Assembly (NCBI GenBank): GCA_029225485.1
Contig: JAQXWO010000041.1
Span: 1 to 38,453 of the forward strand
Source of the DNA: Lachnospiraceae bacterium
GTDB lineage: Bacteria; Bacillota; Clostridia; Lachnospirales; Lachnospiraceae
DNA length: 38,453 nt
Reading direction: 5' to 3'
Position 1 is the stretch's first letter, and each line of letters begins with the position of its first letter. The notes below the pieces were generated by a model. That model had not been told where the DNA came from and ran no database searches. It saw only the letters and a program-made list of their open reading frames with translations. This document shows positions 8,341-16,719 of this stretch, piece after piece. The translations under genes were made by a program, and so were the position numbers.

Positions 8341-10386
8341 ATGAAGATTGCACGTAAATATGGAGAAAGTATTTCTCCGGAAATGATCGGTCTTTTCTTT
8401 GAAGACATCAACTTTGCTGCGGATGGCGGCCTTTACGCAGAAATGATCGAGAACCGTTCTTTTGAAGCCAGGGAAGGTTTTGGAACGCCGGGTAAATTCT
8501 ATGCAGTAGATGATTACGGTTATGCATGGAAACCGGTCTGCGGGGAAGGAGAGCAGGCGCCGCGGATGCAGTATGTGACCGGGACTCCGCTTTCCACGGT
8601 AAATCCCCATTATCTGAGACTGACTGCATATGCATCCGGACAGGGCTTTGCCAATCAGGCGTATGATGGGATCTATCTGAAACAGGGCATGAAATACCAT
8701 GTTTCTTTCTACGCAAGATGCGTTGAGTTTGGGGGAGAAGCTTTTACCGTTGAGGTGAAAAAAGACGGAAAGGTCTATGCAGAGGGATCAGTTCAGGCTG
8801 TGAAACCTGTACCCTATGGACCCTTTACAGATCTGACGGTAGAATTCCCGATGGCGGACGGACCCTTTGCAGAAATTATGAATGAGGCAAAGAATGCGGA
8901 CGCAGAAAAATGCTGCAGAGAACATGAATGGATCAAATATGAGCTGGTGCTGACTGCTTCTGAGACAGTTGCCGGCGCAGAGTTTATTCTGAGCCTGGAT
9001 GCAGCAGGTGTCGTGGAATTTGACCTGATCTCCATGATTCCGGAGGATGCAGTTGCCGGTGTGTTCCGGAAAGATCTTTTTGAAGCGTTGAAGGACATCA
9101 AGCCTGGATTTATCCGTTTCCCCGGCGGATGTATTGTGGAAGGTATCAGCCTTGAGAACCGCTATCAGTGGAAAAACACCGTTGGAGACTTAAAGGACAG
9201 AAAATATATTCCGAACCTCTGGGCTTTCCAGGATGACAGAAGTTTACGTAAGGATCTGGATGTGAAACGTCCGGATGCCCATTATGGACAGTCCTACGGC
9301 ATTGGTTTCTATGAGTATTTCCTGCTCTGTGAGCTTCTCGGCGCAAAGCCCCTTCCGGTGCTTGGAATGGGAGCCGCGTGCCAGTTCCGTACTACAGAGA
9401 TGGTTCCGATCGACAGCGAGGAGTTTAAGGAATTTGTGCAGGATGCACTGGATCTGATCGAGTTTGCCAATGGTCCGGCAGACAGCAGATGGGGCGGACT
9501 CCGTGCCAAGATGGGACATCCGGAGCCCTTTGGTCTTGAAATGCTTGCTATTGGAAACGAGCAGTGGGAGACAAAGTATCTGGATATCTTTGCACGCCAT
9601 GTACGTTTTGAACAGGCAGTTCATGAAGTATATCCGGAGATCAGACTTCTCGGCACGGCAGGCCCGAGTGTGGAGAACGGTCTTTATGATCTGGCATGGG
9701 ATTTTTACCGCAAGGGACAGAAGGAGAATCCGGGATTTGTCTATGCAGTGGATGAACATTATTATGTATCTCCGAAGTGGATGTACGATCATATTGAATT
9801 CTATGACAGCTATCCGAGAGAAGTTGGCGTGTTTGCCGGTGAGTACGCAGCTCATACCGAAGATAAGGAAAACACAATGGAAAGCGCTCTGGCAGAGGCG
9901 GCATTTATGACCGGTCTGGAGAAAAATGCAGGCGTGATCAAGCTGGCGTCCTATGCGCCCCTCTTTAACCGTATCGGGCACAGCCAGTGGAAACCGGATA
10001 TGATCTGGTTTGACGACCATCAGGTATATCTGACACCGAACTATTATGTACAGAAGCTTTATGGAAATCATGTGGGTGACCACACTCTTCAGCTGGACGG
10101 ACAGGATGTGGAACTGAGAAAATCAGGTATCTATGTGACTGTGTCCGAGACAAAGGACGGGGAACTGATTCTGAAAGCGGTGAATACCAATGATTCCGCC
10201 TTTGAGCTTCCGATGGAAGGTGAGGATGGCCAGCCGATGACCGGTGAAGCCAGAGTGTGGGTACTGGAAACAGCAGGTGAGAAACCGGCAGACAAACCGG
10301 AGCCTTCCAGAGTTACTGAGCAGACTCTGGAGCTGAAGGGGAGCATCTCCCTGGCTCCGAAGAGTTTTACCGTTGTGAGAATATAA
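8341..10386 (+). CDS. GH51 alpha-L-arabinofuranosidase-like glycosidase
   Basis: SPEMIGLFFEDINFAADGGLYAEMIENRSFE N-terminus, FIRFPGGCIVEG, catalytic LAIGNEQWE, later FAGEYAAH. Confidence 0.9.
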   Translation: MKIARKYGESISPEMIGLFFEDINFAADGGLYAEMIENRSFEAREGFGTPGKFYAVDDYGYAWKPVCGEGEQAPRMQYVTGTPLSTVNPHYLRLTAYASGQGFANQAYDGIYLKQGMKYHVSFYARCVEFGGEAFTVEVKKDGKVYAEGSVQAVKPVPYGPFTDLTVEFPMADGPFAEIMNEAKNADAEKCCREHEWIKYELVLTASETVAGAEFILSLDAAGVVEFDLISMIPEDAVAGVFRKDLFEALKDIKPGFIRFPGGCIVEGISLENRYQWKNTVGDLKDRKYIPNLWAFQDDRSLRKDLDVKRPDAHYGQSYGIGFYEYFLLCELLGAKPLPVLGMGAACQFRTTEMVPIDSEEFKEFVQDALDLIEFANGPADSRWGGLRAKMGHPEPFGLEMLAIGNEQWETKYLDIFARHVRFEQAVHEVYPEIRLLGTAGPSVENGLYDLAWDFYRKGQKENPGFVYAVDEHYYVSPKWMYDHIEFYDSYPREVGVFAGEYAAHTEDKENTMESALAEAAFMTGLEKNAGVIKLASYAPLFNRIGHSQWKPDMIWFDDHQVYLTPNYYVQKLYGNHVGDHTLQLDGQDVELRKSGIYVTVSETKDGELILKAVNTNDSAFELPMEGEDGQPMTGEARVWVLETAGEKPADKPEPSRVTEQTLELKGSISLAPKSFTVVRI

Positions 10387-10571
10387 TGATGCCAGGGTCA
10401 AAAGCCATAAACCACGATGTGCTTGCACAAGAGTGGTTTTATGGCTTAGTGACCCGCCCGATATGAGGATAAAAGTGGAGCGTAAGCTCCGCGATATCCG
10501 AATATCGGGCAGGAGTGTGGGAGTACGCAGCACGGAACACTCCGTCAGGCATCTTTTGACCTTAACATCAT
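10386..10571. repeat. 186-bp intergenic element with imperfect terminal inverted repeats and three internal hairpins (MITE-like or structured RNA)
   Basis: TIR ATGATGCCAGGGTCAAAAG (10386-10404) vs CTTTTGACCTTAACATCAT (10553-10571), 16/19 complementary. Internal hairpins 10395-10455, 10456-10510 and 10512-10543. Confidence 0.7.
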
Positions 10572-10583
10572 ATAATAAGAAAG

Positions 10584-10611
10584 TAAGGGAGCTTCCGTCT
10601 CCCTTATTTTT
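10584..10611 (+). terminator. Rho-independent terminator after GH51/element
   Basis: TAAGGGAG (10584-10591) / CTCCCTTA (10599-10606) followed by TTTTTCTT. Confidence 0.8.
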
Positions 10612-10612
10612 C

Positions 10613-10641
10613 TTGCCCCTTCGCTTGTTTCATTATATAAT
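10613..10641 (+). promoter_or_regulatory. Sigma-A-like promoter for the NCS2 permease
   Basis: TTGCCC (10613-10618), 17 bp spacer, TATAAT (10636-10641). Confidence 0.5.
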
Positions 10642-10688
10642 AGCATCGTTCTTATCAGGAATATCGAAGTAACTTAGGAGGAGAGAAA

Positions 10689-12089
10689 ATGAAAGACTCT
10701 AAGACAAGCAGAGCGGAATATGATTTTTACGGAAAGCTTCCGCTCTCAAAAGCTATTCCCCTGGGATTGCAGCATGTGCTGGCCATGTTTGTGGGGAATC
10801 TGACACCGCTTCTGATCATTACCAGCGCATGCGGACTGGGCGCAGGAAGTGAGTATGCTTCTCTGCAGGTGTCTCTTCTGCAGAACGCCATGTGGATCGC
10901 CGGAATCGTGACGCTGGTACAGCTGTATGCCATCGGTCCCGCGGGCGGCAAGGTGCCGATCATCATGGGCACCAGTTCCGGTTTTATCGGTGTGTGCAGC
11001 AGTGTGGCCTCTGCCATGGGCGGCGGGATCCTGGCTTACGGTGCTGTGATGTGTGCATCCGTCATCGGCGGACTTTTCGAAGGTGTGCTCGGTTTTATGC
11101 TGAAGCCGCTCCGCAGATTTTTCCCGCCGGTAGTGACGGGATCAGTGGTACTTTCCATCGGACTTTCTCTGATCGCGGTGGGAGTCAATTCCTTTGGCGG
11201 CGGCAGCTCTGCAAATGATTTTGGTTCGATGGAAAATCTGCTGCTGGGGGCGATCGTGCTGCTGGTTATCGTGGCCCTGAAGCATGGCACAAAGGGGATC
11301 ACCAGCGCATCTTCCATCCTGATCGGTATTATTGTCGGTTATATCGTGGCTGCCATCATGGGTGTAGTGCTGCCGACCACAGCAGTCAATGCAGAGGGTG
11401 TGGAATATACCAAAGCATGGGTGCTGAACTGGGACAAGGTAAAAGAGGCCAGCTGGTTTGCCCTTCCGAAGCCGCTTCCGGTGAAGCTGGTATTCGATCT
11501 GCGGGCAGTGCTTCCGATCCTGATCATGTTTGTCGTCACTGCGGTAGAAACCATCGGTGATATTTCCGGTGTCATGGAAGGCGGTATGGGACGGGAAGCT
11601 ACAGACAGGGAACTCTCCGGAGGCGTGATCTGCGATGGTATCGGTTCCAGCTTTGCCGCTCTGTTCGGTGTCCTTCCGAATACCTCTTTCAGCCAGAACG
11701 TAGGACTTGTGACCATGACGAAGATCGTCAATCGTTTTGCACTGGCCACTGGCGCTGTTTTCCTGATCCTCTGCGGTCTTTTCCCGAAGCTGGCGGCTCT
11801 GATCTCCATCATGCCCCAGAGCGTTCTGGGAGGCGCTGCTGTCATGATGTTCTCATCCATCGTGGTCAGCGGTATTCAGCTGGTGACGAAGAACCCGATC
11901 ACCTCCAGAAATATCACGATCCTTTCCGTAGCACTTGGCCTGGGATACGGACTTGGCTCCAACAGCAGCATTCTGGCGCATCTTCCACAGGCAGTCCAGC
12001 TGATCTTCGGCGGTTCCGGAATCGTGCCGGCGGCACTTGTGGCGATCGTGCTGAATATTGTGCTTCCAGAATCGAAAGAGGATGCCTGA
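10689..12089 (+). CDS. NCS2 family uracil/xanthine permease
   Basis: PLGLQHVLAMFVGNLTPLLIITSACGL, multi-TM, ETIGDISGVMEGGMGREATDRELSGGVICDGIGSSFAALFGVLPNTSFSQNVGLV signature. Confidence 0.92.
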   Translation: MKDSKTSRAEYDFYGKLPLSKAIPLGLQHVLAMFVGNLTPLLIITSACGLGAGSEYASLQVSLLQNAMWIAGIVTLVQLYAIGPAGGKVPIIMGTSSGFIGVCSSVASAMGGGILAYGAVMCASVIGGLFEGVLGFMLKPLRRFFPPVVTGSVVLSIGLSLIAVGVNSFGGGSSANDFGSMENLLLGAIVLLVIVALKHGTKGITSASSILIGIIVGYIVAAIMGVVLPTTAVNAEGVEYTKAWVLNWDKVKEASWFALPKPLPVKLVFDLRAVLPILIMFVVTAVETIGDISGVMEGGMGREATDRELSGGVICDGIGSSFAALFGVLPNTSFSQNVGLVTMTKIVNRFALATGAVFLILCGLFPKLAALISIMPQSVLGGAAVMMFSSIVVSGIQLVTKNPITSRNITILSVALGLGYGLGSNSSILAHLPQAVQLIFGGSGIVPAALVAIVLNIVLPESKEDA

Positions 12090-12144
12090 TCGCAAAGAAT
12101 GGCAGGCAGGTGTTCTGAGACAGTTAAAAAAATAATCCAGATGC

Positions 12145-12194
12145 AAAAGACGCAGTGCTGAATGAACGAACCATTCAGCTGCTGCGTCTTTTTT
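12145..12194 (+). terminator. Rho-independent terminator after the NCS2 permease
   Basis: AAAAGACGCAG..CTGAATG-aacgaac-CATTCAG..CTGCGTCTTTTTT hairpin. Confidence 0.85.
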
Positions 12195-12345
12195 GTCAGC
12201 AGGGCGGCTCAGCTGTGAACTGACAGGCAGGAATGCAGGGGTCTCTAAAATTGACACATCTGTATGAAAAAAAGCACTATCAGAAAAGCACTTTCAGATG
12301 TACAATACAGATAACATTGGGAGAAGGAGGAATTCCCTGTGCTGC

Positions 12346-12429
12346 GGACGGGAGTCGGGACTTTCTTACACGGAAAATCAAGAGGGCGGAGTGACGGCGC
12401 ATATCCTGCTTCCGCTGGAGGAGGAATGA
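12346..12429 (+). pseudogene. Residual C-terminus of a deleted histidine kinase gene
   Basis: Frame reads GRESGLSYTENQEGGVTAHILLPLEEE*, a typical sensor kinase HATPase C-terminus; its TGA overlaps the downstream response regulator ATG (ATGA at 12426-12429). No kinase body upstream. Confidence 0.65.
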
Positions 12430-13190
12430 GTATGAAAAAGCTGCGTGTACTGCTGGTGGATGACGAGATCATGATACGGGAGGGGTTCAAGAAGCTGTTT
12501 GACTGGGAAGCCCATGACTGTGAAGTGGTGGGGGAAGCGGCAGACGGTATGGAGGCATTGGCCAGGATCGATTCTCTGATGCCGGACATTGCTATTATGG
12601 ATATCAATATTCCGATTATGAACGGGCTGAAGGTGATCCAGCTCAGCCGTATGAAGCACCCGGACACGGCATTTGTCATCGTGTCAGGTTATGATGATTT
12701 TTCCTATTGTCGGGAGGCGCTGCGTCTGCAGATCACTGATTATATCCTGAAGCCTGTGAATTATGAGGAGTTCGGGACCTGCATTGATAATCTGAAGATC
12801 GCGCTGTTTCAGCGGCAGTCTGCCCGGAGCAGGGAGCGAAAGGAAGAGAGGCAGGAGGAGCGCACCATAAGCGGCATTACCCGTTATATGCAGGAGCATC
12901 TGGCAGAGGAGATCAGCCTTTCTGTGCTGGCAGAGGAATTCCACCTCAACGGCCAGTATATCAGCCAGCTGTTTAAAAATGAGATCGGGGTAAATTTCCT
13001 CGCCTATCTGACAAATATCCGGATGGAGAAGGCAAAGAAACTGTTGTTGACGACATCCTTATCTATTGCGGAGGTATCAGAACAGTCCGGGTATGGAGAT
13101 TATCGAGTCTTTACCAAGGTATTTAAAAAGAATGAAGGAATCACGCCGTCACAGTACAGACGGGATTTCCTGGAGGGAGAAACATGCTGA
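12426..13190 (+). CDS. Response regulator, receiver domain plus AraC-type HTH (YesN-like)
   Basis: MSMKKLRVLLVDDEIMIREGF..IAIMDINIPIMNGL..DYILKPVNYEE, C-terminal AraC HTH (ITRYMQEHLAEEISLSVLAEEFHLNGQYISQLFKNEIG..GYGDYRVFTKVFKKNEGITPSQYRRDF). Confidence 0.93.
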   Translation: MSMKKLRVLLVDDEIMIREGFKKLFDWEAHDCEVVGEAADGMEALARIDSLMPDIAIMDINIPIMNGLKVIQLSRMKHPDTAFVIVSGYDDFSYCREALRLQITDYILKPVNYEEFGTCIDNLKIALFQRQSARSRERKEERQEERTISGITRYMQEHLAEEISLSVLAEEFHLNGQYISQLFKNEIGVNFLAYLTNIRMEKAKKLLLTTSLSIAEVSEQSGYGDYRVFTKVFKKNEGITPSQYRRDFLEGETC

Positions 13191-13894
13191 GAATTGAAAA
13201 TCTGACGAAAGTTTACGGAGAGAAAAAAGCAGTGGATCATCTGACACTGCACATTCAGCCCGGCGAGATCTATGGATTTATCGGTCATAATGGCGCCGGT
13301 AAGACCACGACCATCCGGTCCTGCTGCGGGATCCTGCAGTTTGATGAGGGAGAGATCTATATTGACGGGGTCTCCATAAAAAAGGATCCCATTGCCTGCA
13401 AGAGAAAGCTGGCCTATATTCCGGATAATCCGGATCTTTATGAGTTTATGACAGGGATTCAGTTTCTGAATTTTGTGGCGGATATTTTCGGGGTCAGCGC
13501 CGGAGACAGACAGGAACGGATCCGCCGGTATGCGGATATGTTTGAACTGACGGATGACCTGGCTCAGCCGATCTCTGCCTATTCCCACGGTATGAAGCAG
13601 AAGCTGGCAGTCATCTCTGCTCTGCTTCACGATCCCAGGCTCATCATTATGGATGAACCCTTTGTGGGACTGGACCCGAAGGCCACGCACCTGCTGAAAA
13701 CAGTGATGCGGGAGCTCTGCAGCAGCGGTACGGCGATCTTTTTCTCCACCCATGTGCTGGAGGTAGCGGAAAAGCTTTGTGACAAAGTGGCTATCATAAA
13801 GGGCGGCAAACTGATCAAATCGGGAACCATGGAGGAGGTTAAGGGTGACACATCACTGGAGGACGTGTTCCTGGAACTGGAGGATGCGCAATGA
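13184..13894 (+). CDS. ABC transporter ATP-binding protein
   Basis: GFIGHNGAGKTTTIRS Walker A, YSHGMKQKLAVISALLHDPRLIIMDEPFVGLDP; overlaps the preceding gene by 7 bp. Confidence 0.93.
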   Translation: MLRIENLTKVYGEKKAVDHLTLHIQPGEIYGFIGHNGAGKTTTIRSCCGILQFDEGEIYIDGVSIKKDPIACKRKLAYIPDNPDLYEFMTGIQFLNFVADIFGVSAGDRQERIRRYADMFELTDDLAQPISAYSHGMKQKLAVISALLHDPRLIIMDEPFVGLDPKATHLLKTVMRELCSSGTAIFFSTHVLEVAEKLCDKVAIIKGGKLIKSGTMEEVKGDTSLEDVFLELEDAQ

Positions 13895-15492
13895 CAAAGG
13901 CATTATTCAAAAAACAGATGATGGAGTCCTTCTCATGGCTCTATTTTAACAGCAAAAACGGAAAAAGGCGCAGCGGGAAGGGCATCCTTCTTTATGGTCT
14001 GATGTATCTTCTGATCTTTGGCGTGCTTGGTTATGTGTTTTATATGATGGCCTCCGGGCTCTGCGAGCCTCTGCACGGAATCGGGCTGGACTGGCTGTAT
14101 TTTGCGATCACAGGGCTGGTGGGTATCGTGCTGGGCGTATTCGGCAGTGTGTTTAACACTTATGCATCCCTCTATCAGGCGAAGGACAATGATCTCCTTC
14201 TGTCCATGCCGGTGCCCACCTCACGGATCCTGATGGCGCGGCTCTCAGGGGTCTATGCTGTGGGGCTGATGTACGAGATGATCGTCATGATTCCGGTATT
14301 GAGCGTGTGGTTTTTCTCTGTGAAGGTGGGCGCGGCAGGAATCGTGTTCAGTCTTCTGATTCCTTTTGTGATGTCCTTTTTTGTACTCACACTGTCCTGT
14401 ATCCTGGGCTGGGTGGTTGCCCAGATCAGTGCGCGGGTGAAAAACAAGAGTATGGTGACCGTCCTGCTGTCCCTTGCCTTTCTGGGAGGATATTATTACG
14501 TCTATTTCAAAGCCTCTCAGATGCTGATGGATCTGATCGCCAATGCACAGAATATTGCGAAAAATGTGAAAAATATCCTGTATCCTCTGTACCATATGGG
14601 GCTGGCTGCAGAGGGCAATCCGGTGTCCATGCTGATATTTACGGCAATCGTTCTGGTTTTCTTCGGTATTGTATACGGTGTACTGGAGCACAGCTTCCTG
14701 AAGCTTGCCACCGCGAACCGGGGCTCGGCCAGAACCAGATATAAGGAGAGACCGGTGAAGGCCGGAAGCGCTGACAGCGCATTGTTAAAGAAGGAACTGA
14801 AGCGTTTTACCGGCAGCGCCAACTATATGATGAACTGCGGACTGGGCATCCTTTTCATGCTGGCTGCCTCCGCGGCGCTGGTGATCAAAGGAAGGTTTCT
14901 GGCTGAAATACTGGACATGCTTATGCTTTATGCGGGCGGAGAAAACATCATTCCTTTGCTGCTGACCGCTGCCCTCTGCATGCTTGCTTCCATGAACGAT
15001 ATATCCGCCCCTTCCGTATCACTGGAAGGAAAAAATATCTGGCTCGCGCAGGTACTGCCGGTATCCTCCTGGAAGGTGCTGAAAGCCAAGCTGAAGCTGC
15101 ATCTGCTTCTTACACTGCCTCCGGTACTCCTTCTGACCGTGTGTGTCCTGGTTGTATTCAGGCCGGAGGCGTCCTTTTTGGTGCTGATTCCGCTCACGGC
15201 AGTCCTCTTCGTCTTTCTGATGGCCATGTGGGGACTGTTCCTGAACCTGAAAGCGCCCAATCTGAACTGGACCAGTGAGGTCGTCCCCATCAAGCAGTCC
15301 TTAAGCGTGACACTGACACTGTTCGGAGGCTGGGGAATCGTCATGATTCTGGGAGGAGTGTATTTCCTGGTGATGAAGTGGCTTATCCCTGCGGTATTTC
15401 TGATGTGCACAGATGTACTTATGCTGGCTGCAAATGCGGTTCTGTTCCGCTGGTTAAAGACAGGGGGCAGCAGGAGATTTGAACAATTATAA
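13891..15492 (+). CDS. ABC transporter permease, exporter-type multi-TM protein
   Basis: 533-aa hydrophobic protein with many TMs, start overlaps the ATPase stop (ATGA). Confidence 0.85.
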   Translation: MTKALFKKQMMESFSWLYFNSKNGKRRSGKGILLYGLMYLLIFGVLGYVFYMMASGLCEPLHGIGLDWLYFAITGLVGIVLGVFGSVFNTYASLYQAKDNDLLLSMPVPTSRILMARLSGVYAVGLMYEMIVMIPVLSVWFFSVKVGAAGIVFSLLIPFVMSFFVLTLSCILGWVVAQISARVKNKSMVTVLLSLAFLGGYYYVYFKASQMLMDLIANAQNIAKNVKNILYPLYHMGLAAEGNPVSMLIFTAIVLVFFGIVYGVLEHSFLKLATANRGSARTRYKERPVKAGSADSALLKKELKRFTGSANYMMNCGLGILFMLAASAALVIKGRFLAEILDMLMLYAGGENIIPLLLTAALCMLASMNDISAPSVSLEGKNIWLAQVLPVSSWKVLKAKLKLHLLLTLPPVLLLTVCVLVVFRPEASFLVLIPLTAVLFVFLMAMWGLFLNLKAPNLNWTSEVVPIKQSLSVTLTLFGGWGIVMILGGVYFLVMKWLIPAVFLMCTDVLMLAANAVLFRWLKTGGSRRFEQL

Positions 15493-15510
15493 AGGAATGA
15501 TGCACGATGC

Positions 15511-15538
15511 ACCCGGCGGCAGAGACCGCCGGGTTTTT
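15511..15538 (+). terminator. Rho-independent terminator
   Basis: ACCCGGCGG-cagaga-CCGCCGGGT followed by TTTT. Confidence 0.88.
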
Positions 15539-15557
15539 CCAGATTGGCCCGTGATTC

Positions 15558-16391
15558 TCAGCGTCGGTTCATCACCCGGAATGCCAGCGGCGTGATCCCG
15601 GTCATCTTTTTAAACATGGCGATAAAATGGCTGGCATCCTCAAAACCCACCTGACCGGCGATCATCTGGATATCCAGATGAGGACTGGCCAACAGTATTT
15701 CCTTTGCTTTGCTGATGCGGTAGCCGGTCAGATATTCATAGGTGGAGCAGCCGAGAAAGCGGCAGAACAGCCGTGACAGATACTGGGGTGTGACAAATAC
15801 CTGCCGGCTCAGCTCCCGGACAGTCAGCCGGGAGGCATAGCTGGTTTCGATTTCTTTTATTACCGGGGCAACATAGCGCTGATAGAGGGGCTCATCCGTC
15901 AGAGCTGCGGCAGCCACACCGTCCACGAAGCACATTAGAAAATGGTAACAGTGGACAGAGAGCTGCCGGGCATCTATTGGTGAATGCTCAAACAGCCGGA
16001 CACTGTCAGCGATGATCCGGGCGATCTCTGTGCCCTGTTCCCTGTCGGTAAACAGGATCTGCCTGTTTCCGAGAATCGTTCCGATGCTGCTTTCCATGCA
16101 GCCGGTAACCGTCACAAAAGAGGTAAACCATTCTTTTTCATTGCGGGTGTCTGCATTCTGGTAGGAATGGCTGACATAAGGAGCCAGCAGGATCCCTTCC
16201 CCTTTCTCCAGCAGACAGCTCTTTCCGTTTATTTCGATTTTTCCCACCCCTGTCTCCGTCTGAAGATAGTGATAATGAATATGTCCGTCAGGCCGGAAGA
16301 CCGGCTCCTGAAGCCAGTGATTCCCGGCAGAATCAAAGGTGAAGGGTTCATGGAGAGGGGTATTTCTGAAGTAGATCGGCATTAAAATCAC
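15558..16391 (-). CDS. AraC family regulator with cupin-like sensor domain
   Basis: N-terminal HYHYLQTETGVGKIEINGKSCLLEKGEGILLAPYVSHSYQ; C-terminal AraC HTH (SRLTVRELSRQVFVTPQYLSRLFCRFLGCSTYEYLTGYRI..VGFEDASHFIAMFKKMTGITPLAFR). Confidence 0.92.
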   Translation of the reverse strand: MILMPIYFRNTPLHEPFTFDSAGNHWLQEPVFRPDGHIHYHYLQTETGVGKIEINGKSCLLEKGEGILLAPYVSHSYQNADTRNEKEWFTSFVTVTGCMESSIGTILGNRQILFTDREQGTEIARIIADSVRLFEHSPIDARQLSVHCYHFLMCFVDGVAAAALTDEPLYQRYVAPVIKEIETSYASRLTVRELSRQVFVTPQYLSRLFCRFLGCSTYEYLTGYRISKAKEILLASPHLDIQMIAGQVGFEDASHFIAMFKKMTGITPLAFRVMNRR

Positions 16392-16452
16392 CTGTTTCGA
16401 AATCTTATATTTTTCAGCTTAACATATTGTACACGGGTTTGTAAAGAGGCTG

Positions 16453-16458
16453 TATAAT
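16453..16458 (+). promoter_or_regulatory. Likely -10 element for GH42
   Basis: TATAAT; nearest -35-like TTGTAC is 20 bp away, so weak or activator-dependent. Confidence 0.35.
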
Positions 16459-16485
16459 ATAGGGCAGGTGCTTCGGATACAGGAC

Positions 16486-16640
16486 GCCGTCTGTCTGAAA
16501 CATATCCACCTGTGCTGCCTCCGTCCCGGACAGTCATGAAATCGGTCTGTCGGTGGACGGGTGCGTCCTTTCCTGACAGACAGATTCCATGGCAGTCCGT
16601 TCCGAGGTCAGACATGTCGGATATGTTTCAGGCAGACGGC
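16486..16640. repeat. 155-bp imperfect palindrome in the GH42 leader
   Basis: GCCGTCTGTCTGAAACATATCC (16486-16507) and GGATATGTTTCAGGCAGACGGC (16619-16640) are 21/22 complementary (the mismatch is G-U in RNA). Confidence 0.7.
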
Positions 16641-16719
16641 TGTTCTTCAGATGCATGCCAGGCAGTACATGGTGGATGTTCAGGAAGCAATGATATATAA
16701 CAGTAGGAGGAAATAAAAG

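Noticed and set aside
9244-10083. 279-aa minus-strand ORF antisense to GH51
   Set aside because: GH51 catalytic motifs are in the opposite frame; no independent support.
12339-12425. N-terminal extension of the AraC-type response regulator
   Set aside because: The extension is out of frame with the kinase-tail reading and lacks an RBS; ATG 12426/12432 starts MSMKKLRVLLVDDE.
16486-16640. Inverted repeat as a simple transcription terminator
   Set aside because: Arms are 111 bp apart with no T-run on either strand; a leader structure or inserted element fits better.
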